In this document: piece after piece, positions 43,383 through 51,140 of the stretch
How the letters are laid out: every line of letters begins with the position of its first letter
Position numbering within the stretch: the first letter of the stretch is position 1
DNA from: Sphingobacteriales bacterium
Lineage (GTDB): Bacteria > Bacteroidota > Bacteroidia > Sphingobacteriales > Sphingobacteriaceae
DNA length: 64,000 nt
Direction of reading: 5' to 3'
Assembly (NCBI GenBank): GCA_014763615.1
Contig: JACXVB010000006.1
Coordinates: forward strand, 62,001 to 126,000
The notes under the pieces: model-generated
The model's input: the letters and a program-made list of their open reading frames with translations, nothing else
Database searches by the model: none
Told to the model about the DNA's origin: nothing
Translations under genes and position numbers: made by a program

Positions 43383-44675
43383 TTATTCCGATTCTTTTTT
43401 TTGATGATTTAATTCTGCTTGTCTGATAGAGAGTTGTTTATAAGAATTCTCAGACATAATAATCCCGTTATCTACAATTACGCCTATGGCTAAAGCAATT
43501 CCCGTTAGCGACATGATGTTAGAACTAATGTCAAATGCGTTAAGAATGATGAAACTAGCCGCAATAGTAATTGGGATTTGAATAATGATACTGATTGCAC
43601 TTCTCCAGTGTAAAAGAAAAATCATCACAATTAAAGAAACCACCAGCATTTCTTCAATTAGAGTATGCTTGATACTATTTACAGATTCCTTAATTAAGCC
43701 ACTTCTATCATAAACGATATTGAATTTCACACCTTCTGGCAAACCTTTAGCTACTTCTTTCATTTTGGCTTTCACATGATCTATCACATCGGCGGCATTT
43801 TCTCCATATCGCATCACCACAATTCCACCTACAGCTTCCCCAGTTCCGTTATAGTCAAATATTCCGAGTCTATTCTCACCAGCCATTTGCACTTGTGCAA
43901 CATCACTGATTTTAACAGGAATAGAGTTGTTTGTTTTGATAGGAAGATTTTCAATTTCTTGGATATTCTTTAGGTAACCCGATGTTTTGATGATGTAACC
44001 ACGATCGCTTAATTCAAATTTTCTACCTCCAGCCTCGTTGTTATTGCTTTTTACAGCCTGCATCACATCCGTTATTCCAACTTTAAAGTAGCTCAGCTTA
44101 TTTGGGTCAACGGTGATTTGATATTGCTTTTGGAAACCACCAAAAGAGGCCACCTCACTTACGCCATCTACATTTTGAAGGGCAAATTTTACATACCAAT
44201 CTTGTATGGCTCTTTGTTCTCCTAGATCCATTCCATTGGTTTCTAAGGTGTACCATAGGATATGTCCAACACCTGTTCCGTCTGGACCAAGAGTAGGAGA
44301 TACGCCATTGGGTAAATCGTTTTTAACAGTACTTAATTTTTCTAAAACCCTTGATCTAGCCCAGTAGGGGTCAACATGATCTTTAAAGATGACATAGATG
44401 AAGCTCATCCCAAACATGGAATTTGCCCTTACATATTTAACTTTTGGAATACCTTGTAAGCCTGTAACTAGAGGGTAGGTGATTTGATCCTCTATAATTT
44501 GCGGACTTCGTCCTTGCCATTCGGTAAAAACGATGACTTGATTTTCTGATAAATCAGGAATAGCATCAATTTTATTATTTTGAATAGCAAAAATCCCGAA
44601 ACCAAAAAGTATGACTGCTATTAGCAGTACCATAAATCTATTGCGAAGCGATGCGGAGATCAGTTTCTCAATCAT
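43383..44675 (-). CDS. CusA-like heavy-metal RND pump, N-terminal part (split gene)
   Basis: A 430-residue ORF with helix 1 (LIASLRNRFMVLLIAVILFG region), the first periplasmic domain (VTGLQGIPKVKYVRANSMFGMSFIYVIF; RVLEKLSTVKNDLPNGVSPTLGPD, in outline) and helices 2-4, ending at the conserved IGVIVDNGIIMSENSYKQLS where the proton-relay Asp sits. It stops after NHQKKESE in the cytoplasmic linker before helix 5. The break is at the domain boundary, so the two pieces could still assemble, but the A8 run points to a frameshift or slippage site. Substrate probably Cu+/Ag+ by context. Confidence 0.88.
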   Translation of the reverse strand: MIEKLISASLRNRFMVLLIAVILFGFGIFAIQNNKIDAIPDLSENQVIVFTEWQGRSPQIIEDQITYPLVTGLQGIPKVKYVRANSMFGMSFIYVIFKDHVDPYWARSRVLEKLSTVKNDLPNGVSPTLGPDGTGVGHILWYTLETNGMDLGEQRAIQDWYVKFALQNVDGVSEVASFGGFQKQYQITVDPNKLSYFKVGITDVMQAVKSNNNEAGGRKFELSDRGYIIKTSGYLKNIQEIENLPIKTNNSIPVKISDVAQVQMAGENRLGIFDYNGTGEAVGGIVVMRYGENAADVIDHVKAKMKEVAKGLPEGVKFNIVYDRSGLIKESVNSIKHTLIEEMLVVSLIVMIFLLHWRSAISIIIQIPITIAASFIILNAFDISSNIMSLTGIALAIGVIVDNGIIMSENSYKQLSIRQAELNHQKKESE

Positions 44676-44752
44676 GACTAAAAAAATTAGAAAACGTAAT
44701 GAGCTAAAGAATTTAGCCCTTAATTAAATCCGAAATGAGGTGAATCGGGATT

Positions 44753-45190
44753 CTAGTTTCTGAATTGTTGAAGAAGGATAATTAAACCTTCTTTGAGTAG
44801 GGGAACAAGTGAAATGTCTTTCTCTTCTTGGTTGCTGTTATCGTCGGAAGAATTAAAGTTAAACAGCGAAACAAAATAGCTTTTTATAAATGTAAAAGTA
44901 GTGAGCAAAGAATCCTCTTTTTTAGCCTTTTTATCATTTATTTTATTTCCTGATTTGGCAATAATTTGATGATTTTGGCAACAATCTGAAGGTGCTTTAA
45001 GATTTTTTTGATTTTCGTTATGGCAATTGGATGCTGCCATATCCATCATATTACAATCAGACTGATGTGGATTTAAACTCACATTTTGCAGCTTACCCAC
45101 ACAGTAATGAAGATTAACGGTTAACCCTGATGAGGTGATGAACACCATCAAGGAAAGTAAAATAACTATACCGTTTTTTAACAACTTCAT
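44753..45190 (-). CDS. HYC_CC_PP family exported protein
   Basis: A 145-residue protein with an N-terminal signal segment (KNGIVILLSLMVFITSSGLTVN), then HYCVGKLQNVSL and a Cys/Met/His-rich stretch (CNMMDMAASNCHNE, DCCQNH), the features that name the Bacteroidota HYC_CC_PP family. The residues suggest binding of soft metals such as copper in the periplasm. It is the first gene of the metal efflux cluster, 77 bases before the CusA N-terminal ORF. Confidence 0.82.
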   Translation of the reverse strand: MKLLKNGIVILLSLMVFITSSGLTVNLHYCVGKLQNVSLNPHQSDCNMMDMAASNCHNENQKNLKAPSDCCQNHQIIAKSGNKINDKKAKKEDSLLTTFTFIKSYFVSLFNFNSSDDNSNQEEKDISLVPLLKEGLIILLQQFRN

Positions 45191-45332
45191 TTTTACAAAT
45201 CACGTTATAATTTCTGAAAAAATCTAATTTCATTAAAAATGTTTATTTTCAATGTTAAATTAATGTTAATTTTCAGTATTTTGCTCGTCAGGCTTTAAAA
45301 AATCATAATTAGCCTAGCATATTTTAAGAGAT

Positions 45333-45340
45333 TATTTTTG
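45333..45340 (+). promoter_or_regulatory. -7 element (TATTTTTG) of the 86-residue gene
   Basis: TATTTTTG ends four bases before the ATG at 45345, so the transcript would be nearly leaderless. No -33 TTG at the right distance. Confidence 0.4.
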
Positions 45341-45344
45341 TAAA

Positions 45345-45605
45345 ATGGCAATATTGGATTTCAATCCCGATGATCAAAAAAGTGATCTGATTGTTTTAAT
45401 TAAAAAAATAAAAGGAGTTAAGCCAGATTTGGGGGCTTATATAGAACACTTTCATTATAGCGATGATATTATCATTGTGAAATTGACCAATGGTTTTATC
45501 AAGATTAATGAAGACTTACTATTGAAACATCAAACGGATAAGGAAATGATTTCTCACAAGGAATTAACGAAGATTGCAGATACCTTTGTACAAACAGTGC
45601 TCTAA
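45345..45605 (+). CDS. Small hypothetical protein
   Basis: An 86-residue soluble protein I do not recognise. Strand-like segments (DDIIIVKLTNGFIKINEDLLL) and helices (SDLIVLIKKIKGVKPDLGAYIEHF; KELTKIADTFVQTVL) suggest a small alpha/beta fold. No signal, Cys pair or catalytic motif. Codon use matches resident genes. It is divergent from the metal efflux cluster, with about 150 bases between, but no functional link is evident. Confidence 0.65.
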   Translation: MAILDFNPDDQKSDLIVLIKKIKGVKPDLGAYIEHFHYSDDIIIVKLTNGFIKINEDLLLKHQTDKEMISHKELTKIADTFVQTVL

Positions 45606-45799
45606 GCAGTTTTTCTACTTCTCTTTTTATAAATCAACTCTATGATAAAACATGCTGTCACTATAATAAAGAAACGATATTCCTAGCAGATTTCCTGGAA
45701 ATTGTTCTAAGCAAACATAAAATACATTAAATCAGGTTTATGAGGATACTATCCTAAAAAACTGCAAAAATAAAATTACTCCTAAAAGTTATTATGCAA
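45606..45799. other. Gene-free gap after the 86-residue gene
   Basis: AT-rich sequence with stop codons in all frames that I checked. No clear hairpin or promoter was seen. It continues into the remnant small ORF at 45800-45953. Confidence 0.5.
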
Positions 45800-45953
45800 T
45801 TATGGATGCAATTTTTGCATTACCACTTTATCTCGATTTAACATTTTCTGACTTGCTACATCTTCTTTTAAAGTATCTTCTGTTGGCTTTTTAGTAGATG
45901 ATTCATCAAAATGGTTTTTCACCAAAGCTTTTGTCCTAGATTTTTTCTATCAT
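45800..45953 (-). pseudogene. Small ORF broken by one extra base, possible pseudogene
   Basis: From ATG 45953 the minus strand reads MIEKI and stops. After the A6 run at 45941-45946 the next frame is open for 45 codons with normal-looking composition (TKALVKNHFDESSTKKPTED, LKEDVASQKMLNRDKVVMQ), ending at TAA 45800-45802. Removing one A restores a 50-residue hydrophilic protein. The product is not recognised. It could be a decayed gene, a sequencing error or chance. Confidence 0.4.
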
Positions 45954-45984
45954 GTGTTATAAGTACGATTCTCTTTTTCATCAT

Positions 45985-47217
45985 TTAACCAAAAAATATA
46001 TAAGCAATAATAATAGCAGCAATAACGCCAGCCAATTCGGCTAATAAAGCAGCAGGTAAGGCATGTCTTGTTTTTTTAATTGAAACGGCACCAAAATATA
46101 CCGCTAAAACATAAAAAGTTGTTTCTGTTGAACCTTGAATAACGCAAGCGACTCGAGAAGCAAAATTATCTGGACCATTAGTCTTCATTAATTCTACCAT
46201 TAAACCTCTAGCTCCACCACCACTTAAAGGTTTCATAAAAGCAACGGGAAGTGCAGGCACAAATCGAGTATCTAATCCTAAAATAGCCACCAAATGTCCA
46301 ATTCCTTGCACTAAATAATCTAACACTCCAGAGCCTCGCAACACACCAATGGCCACTAGTAATCCAACTAAGTAAGGGATAATTTTTATAGCTACGTCAA
46401 AACCTTCTTTAGCGCCATCAATAAAAGTCTCAAAAACATTAACCTTTTTAATGAGTGCTAAAACTATAAATGAAACTATAATGGTAAATAGGAGGGTATT
46501 GCCGAAAACATTTGAAATCAGTTCAATTTTTTCTTGAGATATGGTGGAAAAGTAATAGAGAATCCCACAAATCCCGATCATTGCGGAACCTAAATAAAGT
46601 AAAATCACCTTCTGTAATAGGTTTATTTTCTGATAAATAGCAGTGACGATTAAGCCAACTAAAGTGGAGAAGAAAGTAGCTAATAAACAAGGAACAAAAA
46701 TATCAGAAGGGTTTGCAGCGCCAGCAGCTTTTCTAAAAGCCATGATGCTTGTTGGGATGAGTACTAAACTAGAGGCATTGAGCACCAAAAACATAATTTG
46801 TGCATTTGATGCGGTGTCTTTATTTGGATTGAGCTCTTGTAGCTCTTTCATCGCTTTTAAGCCCATCGGTGTAGCGGCATTATCTAAACCCAGCATATTT
46901 GCCGAAAAATTCATTAATACAGAACCTAATGCAGGATGATTTTTAGGAATTTCAGGGAATATTTTGCTGAAAAATGGTCCAACGGCTTTCGCAAAAATAT
47001 TAATCATACCACCTTTTTCGCCAATTTTCATGATTCCTAACCAAAAGGTCATGATTCCTACCAAACTCAAGGAAAGTTCAGCAGCCGTTTTAGACATATC
47101 AAAAGTGCTGTTTACGATGGTATGGAATATCTCATAATCTTGAAAGAAAATGAGTTTAATTAGCGCAACTACAAATGAAACGAGAAAGAAAGCTATCCAA
47201 ACGTAGTTTAAAGCCAT
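45985..47217 (-). CDS. SpmA/SpmB-like nucleoside-recognition (Gate) domain membrane protein
   Basis: A 410-residue polytopic protein that combines an SpmA-like half (SLSLVGIMTFWLGIMKIGEKGGMI and FSANMLGLDNAATPMGLKAM) with an SpmB-like half (DGAKEGFDVAIKIIPYLVGLLVAIGVLRGSG and KPLSGGGARGLMVEL). In Bacillus the two are separate spore maturation proteins; the fused form in non-sporulating Bacteroidota has unknown substrate, probably a nucleoside or small solute. About ten membrane helices. Single gene. Confidence 0.87.
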   Translation of the reverse strand: MALNYVWIAFFLVSFVVALIKLIFFQDYEIFHTIVNSTFDMSKTAAELSLSLVGIMTFWLGIMKIGEKGGMINIFAKAVGPFFSKIFPEIPKNHPALGSVLMNFSANMLGLDNAATPMGLKAMKELQELNPNKDTASNAQIMFLVLNASSLVLIPTSIMAFRKAAGAANPSDIFVPCLLATFFSTLVGLIVTAIYQKINLLQKVILLYLGSAMIGICGILYYFSTISQEKIELISNVFGNTLLFTIIVSFIVLALIKKVNVFETFIDGAKEGFDVAIKIIPYLVGLLVAIGVLRGSGVLDYLVQGIGHLVAILGLDTRFVPALPVAFMKPLSGGGARGLMVELMKTNGPDNFASRVACVIQGSTETTFYVLAVYFGAVSIKKTRHALPAALLAELAGVIAAIIIAYIFFG

Positions 47218-47299
47218 GCGAATTAAATTTCTTTAAAGGTTATAAAGATTTGATGAAATTCAAACTCTAATTCATAATTGTAAGTATTCAATTTCAATT

Positions 47300-48472
47300 T
47301 TAACGTATTTGAGTGCCGAGTTTCCACTCGTGGAGAATTTCTCCAGACTCATTTTTCAATTTAAAATTTGCTAGTCTCTCTATTTCAAAATCTCCTTCAA
47401 ATACATAATCTTCAGCATCAATTTTTTGATGAGCGATGAGGTCTTTTAAGTCGCCCAATTCTACAATTTTAAATTGCTTTTCGAGTGATCTTTCTTTAGG
47501 CTTAAATGACGAGGTGTAGTTTAAACCGATATCTACTTTAAAATTGCCATTTTTAGTTTTGATATGGCAATTAGAGATTTTGAGATGTATTGAATTGATA
47601 CTTTGTGAAGGAATTATCGCATAGTTCAATAAATCTATTTCTTGATAGGTTTGGAAACCAATGGCATGAAAAGCTTTTATTATAGCATAAAAGTTGAGTT
47701 TTCTAATTTCTTGTTTTTCATGATCATGAGGTAAAAATCCCGATTCTATTAAGATAGTAGGGCAGGCTTTCTGAAAATTATCTCCAAATGCTCTAGGCTC
47801 AAATTCATCCTTGAATTTCGCTGTTTGAAGAGGAATTAATTTTTGAACGAGGTGATTCATTTCTACAATCACTTTCATGGCTTGTGTTCTGTTCCAGGTG
47901 ATGTTTAGTTTTGAATCTGATGGAGGAGCCAAAAATGCCATTCCAACGAGATTATTCAGCGTATTAGTGTATAAATTACTCTGATCGTGAAGGTTAAAGG
48001 CAAAATCAGGTTTAATAACTTCGAAAGTGTTTTTTAATATGTTGGCTTCGGGCGATTGTAGGCTTAAAAAATCTCGATTCACATCAATTTGTTGTGCATT
48101 TCTCCTGGTAAAACTTTCTAATCCATCAGGATTTACCGCAGGAATAAAATAAAGGCTTAACCTTTGCAATAAATCAAGCGCAAGAGATTGATCACTCGAA
48201 AGAAAAGTTAAAATATCAAAAATTGCAGCGGTGGCCGTTGGTTCGTCTCCATGCATTTGACTCCATAGAAGTACTTTAATATCTCCTTTTCCTATTTTTA
48301 AAAGCTGAATAGGTCGATTTAGAAAAGATTCGCCAATTATTTCTGATGGGATATGCTTAAAGTCTTGTGTAATCAAGTCTAAAATTAGTGTGCAATCAAA
48401 CGTTTGATGGCTGATTTTAGAGCAATGAAATTTGGAATAATCAATTTCTAGGATGTTTTCTTTCTCGAGCAT
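47300..48472 (-). CDS. M14-family zinc carboxypeptidase-like protein
   Basis: A 390-residue protein. The zinc-binding HxxE is in LLWSQMHGDEPTATAAIFDIL near 95, followed by FIPAVNPDGLESFTRRNAQQ (substrate-binding Asn/Arg region), DVNRDF, and the third zinc ligand in FAFNLHDQSNLY. A glutamate-bearing FGDNFQKACPTILIESGFL matches the catalytic region. No signal peptide is apparent, so it would act in the cytoplasm on peptides or amides. The last 110 residues form an extra domain of unknown role. A terminator precedes it. Confidence 0.85.
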   Translation of the reverse strand: MLEKENILEIDYSKFHCSKISHQTFDCTLILDLITQDFKHIPSEIIGESFLNRPIQLLKIGKGDIKVLLWSQMHGDEPTATAAIFDILTFLSSDQSLALDLLQRLSLYFIPAVNPDGLESFTRRNAQQIDVNRDFLSLQSPEANILKNTFEVIKPDFAFNLHDQSNLYTNTLNNLVGMAFLAPPSDSKLNITWNRTQAMKVIVEMNHLVQKLIPLQTAKFKDEFEPRAFGDNFQKACPTILIESGFLPHDHEKQEIRKLNFYAIIKAFHAIGFQTYQEIDLLNYAIIPSQSINSIHLKISNCHIKTKNGNFKVDIGLNYTSSFKPKERSLEKQFKIVELGDLKDLIAHQKIDAEDYVFEGDFEIERLANFKLKNESGEILHEWKLGTQIR

Positions 48473-48487
48473 AAAGTCTAAAAATAA

Positions 48488-48517
48488 AAAAGCCTTCTGA
48501 GACTTCAGAAGGCTTTT
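48488..48517 (-). terminator. Terminator of the small lipoprotein gene
   Basis: A 13-bp perfect stem (AAAAGCCTTCTGA with TCAGAAGGCTTTT), a 4-base loop and a T6 tail on the minus strand, 20 bases past the stop at 48538. Confidence 0.88.
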
Positions 48518-48537
48518 GATTTAATTTTTTTGTTGGA

Positions 48538-48732
48538 TTACATTTTTGCAGTAGAATCCATAGCTGTTGAATCCATAGCAGTTGAATCTGTCATAGTAGA
48601 ATCCATAGCTGTTGAATCAGCAGACATAGTAGTAGTTGAATCAGTAGCTTCAGTTGCTTTGTTTGAGTTACAAGCTACAACTGATAATGAAATAGCTAAG
48701 GCAAAAAATCCGAATTTGAATAAATTTTTCAT
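48538..48732 (-). CDS. Small lipoprotein with DSTAM repeats
   Basis: A 64-residue protein. LSLSVVACNSN is a lipobox, giving a mature lipoprotein of about 43 residues. The C-terminal half is a tandem repeat of DSTAM/DSTMT units (five or six copies of a five-residue, 15-base repeat), rich in Ser, Thr, Asp and Met. Function unknown; similar Thr/Ser-rich small lipoproteins are common in Bacteroidota. The TATATTTG element at 48777-48784 and the strong terminator show it is a true transcription unit, presumably well expressed. Confidence 0.8.
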   Translation of the reverse strand: MKNLFKFGFFALAISLSVVACNSNKATEATDSTTTMSADSTAMDSTMTDSTAMDSTAMDSTAKM

Positions 48733-48776
48733 GTTAATTTTTTCTTTTAGTTTTTGATTAAATAAGAGTTTAATTG

Positions 48777-48784
48777 CAAATATA
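48777..48784 (-). promoter_or_regulatory. -7 element (TATATTTG) of the small lipoprotein gene
   Basis: TATATTTG on the minus strand, 44 bases before the ATG at 48732; no clear -33 TTG. Confidence 0.5.
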
Positions 48785-49000
48785 AAAATCTAATTCTTTT
48801 TAAGTGTATTTTTCTTAAGAAAACTGTTAATTTTTCAAACAATTAATAAATAAAGCTCCATTTTATTTCCATTTAAGTATATATTTCTCAAATTCATAAA
48901 AGTGCTTAGATTCCTTCTGCCTGAAAGATTTAATTTTTTGATGAATCAAATCAAAGTACTCCCTTTTTAATCCATTTCTTAATTATTTGTATCTTGCAGT

Positions 49001-49555
49001 ATGGAAAAATACATTTACGTTTTAATTCCAATTGCCGCTTTTCTATACAAGGCTTACTTAAATTATTTAAAAGAGCAGGAAAAAGTCAAGCTAAGAAATT
49101 TAAATAAGCCAATATTAAAAGAAAATTCTTCAGATTTTCCAGATGATTTTGTTGGGGGAGAGTTAAAACCAAAAAGTAATGATTTTCCTGATAATTATAT
49201 TGGAGGAGAGATTCAATCTAATAAGAATGATTTTCCAGATGATTTTATTGGTGGGGAAGTAAAAGAAAATGTTACCAAGGGCCATTTTAAATCAACAGAT
49301 TTTCTAGCAGATAAAAAGAAAGAATTGATCATGAGGAGGGAAGAGATTAAAAAAAGTCAAAAAGCAGCTAAAGATGCTGTTAAAGATTATTATAATACTG
49401 AAATCCCAGCAGCAGAAGTTGCAAATTCGAGAAAAATACATTCCAAGCATCATCATCAATTTGAGTTTCCGAAAGAAGAAGAGGAAGAAAAACGAGTATT
49501 TGATTTACGAGAGGCAGTCATCCAACAAGCTATTCTTAATCGCCCTGATTATTAG
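49001..49555 (+). CDS. Membrane-anchored protein with three 16-residue DFPDDFIGGE repeats
   Basis: A 184-residue protein I do not recognise. Residues 5-20 are a single hydrophobic anchor. Residues 43-90 hold three consecutive 16-residue repeats, each built around DFPDDF/NYxGGE with variable basic or polar linkers. Next comes a lysine-rich helical region (about 100-125) and an acidic, His-rich part (KHHHQFEFPKEEEEEK) before FDLREAVIQQAILNRPDY. The mix suggests a membrane-tethered binding or scaffold protein. It stands alone before rplU, with no promoter match better than ATTATTTG. Confidence 0.7.
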   Translation: MEKYIYVLIPIAAFLYKAYLNYLKEQEKVKLRNLNKPILKENSSDFPDDFVGGELKPKSNDFPDNYIGGEIQSNKNDFPDDFIGGEVKENVTKGHFKSTDFLADKKKELIMRREEIKKSQKAAKDAVKDYYNTEIPAAEVANSRKIHSKHHHQFEFPKEEEEEKRVFDLREAVIQQAILNRPDY

Positions 49556-49587
49556 CCTATGAGTATAAAATATTATTTAAACTGTGG

Positions 49588-49618
49588 TTTGTATAAATAA
49601 ATTAAATATCTATATTTG
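49588..49618 (+). promoter_or_regulatory. Promoter TTTG-N19-TATATTTG of rplU-rpmA
   Basis: TTTG at 49588-49591 and TATATTTG at 49611-49618 with a 19-base spacer. The sequence TATATTTGCACCTC is shared exactly with the rpmE2 promoter. Confidence 0.8.
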
Positions 49619-49653
49619 CACCTCAATTTTTATATACAAATAAATATCTAATA

Positions 49654-49965
49654 ATGTACGCAATAGTAAATATAGCAGGCCAGCAATTCAAAGTTGCTAA
49701 AGACCAGCACCTTTTTGTACACAGATTACAAGGAGATGAGGGCGCTAGTATTGAATTTGACAATGTTTTGTTAGTTGAAAACGAAGGTAAATTTACTGTA
49801 GGTACGCCTGCTGTAAAAGGCGCAAAAGTTTCAGCTAAAATCGTGTCTCATTTAAAAGGTGATAAAGTAATCGTTTTCCATAAGAAAAGAAGAAAAGGTT
49901 ACAAAAAGAAAAACGGTCATCGTCAGTCTTTCACCAAAATTCAAATCGATAACATCACACTATAA
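49654..49965 (+). CDS. rplU: 50S ribosomal protein L21
   Basis: A 103-residue ribosomal protein opening [18 protein letters not shown], with the C-terminal [21 protein letters not shown] motif that binds 23S rRNA. Length is standard. First gene of the conserved rplU-rpmA pair, 49 bases ahead of rpmA. Confidence 0.98.
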   Translation: MYAIVNIAGQQFKVAKDQHLFVHRLQGDEGASIEFDNVLLVENEGKFTVGTPAVKGAKVSAKIVSHLKGDKVIVFHKKRRKGYKKKNGHRQSFTKIQIDNITL

Positions 49966-50014
49966 TTTAACGTTAACATTCGCTAAGTTTTCTTAGCAAA
50001 AAAGATATAGAACC

Positions 50015-50461
50015 ATGGCACACAAAAAAGGAGCCGGTAGCTCGAATAACGGTAGAGAATCACAAAGTAAGCGTTTAGGTATCAAAATTTTTGGTGGACA
50101 AGCTGCTATAGCAGGAAACATTATTGTTCGTCAACGTGGTACCCAACACCATCCAGAAAAAAATGTTGGAATTGGGAAAGACCATACTTTATTTGCTTTA
50201 GTTGATGGAAAGGTTTCTTTCAGAAAAAAAGCAGATAATAAGTCTTATGTATCTGTCATTCCTTTTGATTTTTCTGCTCCGGCAGTTGTAGAAAAGCCTG
50301 TAGTTAAAAAAGCTCCAGCTAAAAAAGAAGAAGCACCAGTAACAGAGGCTCCAGCAAAAGAAGAAGTTAAAGCTGAAAAGGTTGCTAAACCAGCTGCTGA
50401 GAAAAAAGCAACAGCAAAGAAAGCTCCAGCTAAAAAAGCTGACGATACAAAAGGAGAATAA
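50015..50461 (+). CDS. rpmA: 50S ribosomal protein L27 with long Lys/Ala/Pro-rich tail
   Basis: A 148-residue protein. Residues 1-88 are ordinary L27 ([21 protein letters not shown], then [24 protein letters not shown]), which lies near the peptidyl-transferase centre. L27 is normally 85-90 residues; here about 60 more follow, made of [28 protein letters not shown] and [10 protein letters not shown], a low-complexity, alternately basic and acidic tail resembling histone-H1-like proteins. The starting Met-Ala has no cleavable N-terminal extension. The frame is unbroken and ends at a strong terminator, so the tail is not an assembly error in the visible sequence. Confidence 0.95.
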   Translation: MAHKKGAGSSNNGRESQSKRLGIKIFGGQAAIAGNIIVRQRGTQHHPEKNVGIGKDHTLFALVDGKVSFRKKADNKSYVSVIPFDFSAPAVVEKPVVKKAPAKKEEAPVTEAPAKEEVKAEKVAKPAAEKKATAKKAPAKKADDTKGE

Positions 50462-50478
50462 TTAGTTCTCTCTAATAG

Positions 50479-50516
50479 AAAAAGCCTCGATTTTATCAAA
50501 ATCGAGGCTTTTTTGT
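50479..50516 (+). terminator. Terminator of rplU-rpmA
   Basis: A 16-bp perfect stem (AAAAAGCCTCGATTTT at 50479-50494 with its complement at 50498-50513), a 3-base loop and T run. It may also serve bioD from the other side. Confidence 0.93.
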
Positions 50517-50528
50517 TTGATCTTTATG

Positions 50529-51140
50529 CTAAAAGTTAATACTTTCTCCAGCTTCTGAAATGGTTTCTTGATTAATTTCAGAAATAGGTAGTACATGTCC
50601 TAATGATTTTAAGCCACTCATTTTTAATATAATTTTTTCTGTTGATGCATTTGGTTCTCCATTAAAAATAATGCCTTCGATAGTGATATTTCTATTTTTA
50701 AGTGCTTCTACAGAAAGTAGGGTATGATTAATGCTGCCTAAATAATTTTTAGAAACCAAGATAACAGGGTAATCTAGTTTTTTAATCAAATCAATCATCA
50801 AATCATTTTGGTTTAAAGGAACCATTAAGCCCCCAGCTCCTTCAATAATAAGATGATTTTCTGTTGCAGGCTTTTTAATCTTATCCATAACAATTTCAAT
50901 ATGATCTAATTCAGCAGAATAATGAGGGGAGTAGGGTTGAGTTAAGCGATAGGCTTCGGGATGGAATACAGATTTTGTATTTGATACTAATTTTTGAACT
51001 TTCAAACTATCAGAATGGTCTAAATCTCCAGATTGAATAGGTTTCCAATAGTCAGCTTTTAATTTTTCTACTAAAATTGCTGAAATTATTGTTTTTCCTA
51101 TTTCTGTTCCAATTCCGGTTACAAAGAAAGTTTTAATCAT
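50529..51140 (-). CDS. bioD: Dethiobiotin synthetase
   Basis: A 203-residue biotin-pathway enzyme that closes the ureido ring of 7,8-diaminopelargonic acid using ATP and CO2. The P-loop-like FVTGIGTEIGKTIISAIL lies at the start; YWKPIQSGD and LIIEGAGGLMVPL are conserved substrate- and nucleotide-binding segments. Slightly short for the family but complete. Its start overlaps the bioF stop by four bases. bioA, bioB and bioC are not in the window. Confidence 0.95.
   Translation of the reverse strand: MIKTFFVTGIGTEIGKTIISAILVEKLKADYWKPIQSGDLDHSDSLKVQKLVSNTKSVFHPEAYRLTQPYSPHYSAELDHIEIVMDKIKKPATENHLIIEGAGGLMVPLNQNDLMIDLIKKLDYPVILVSKNYLGSINHTLLSVEALKNRNITIEGIIFNGEPNASTEKIILKMSGLKSLGHVLPISEINQETISEAGESINF

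Noticed and set aside
48530-48757. Plus-strand frame rich in VESIAVES repeats
   Set aside because: It is the antisense of the DSTAM repeats of the small lipoprotein, which has a lipobox, promoter and terminator on the other strand.
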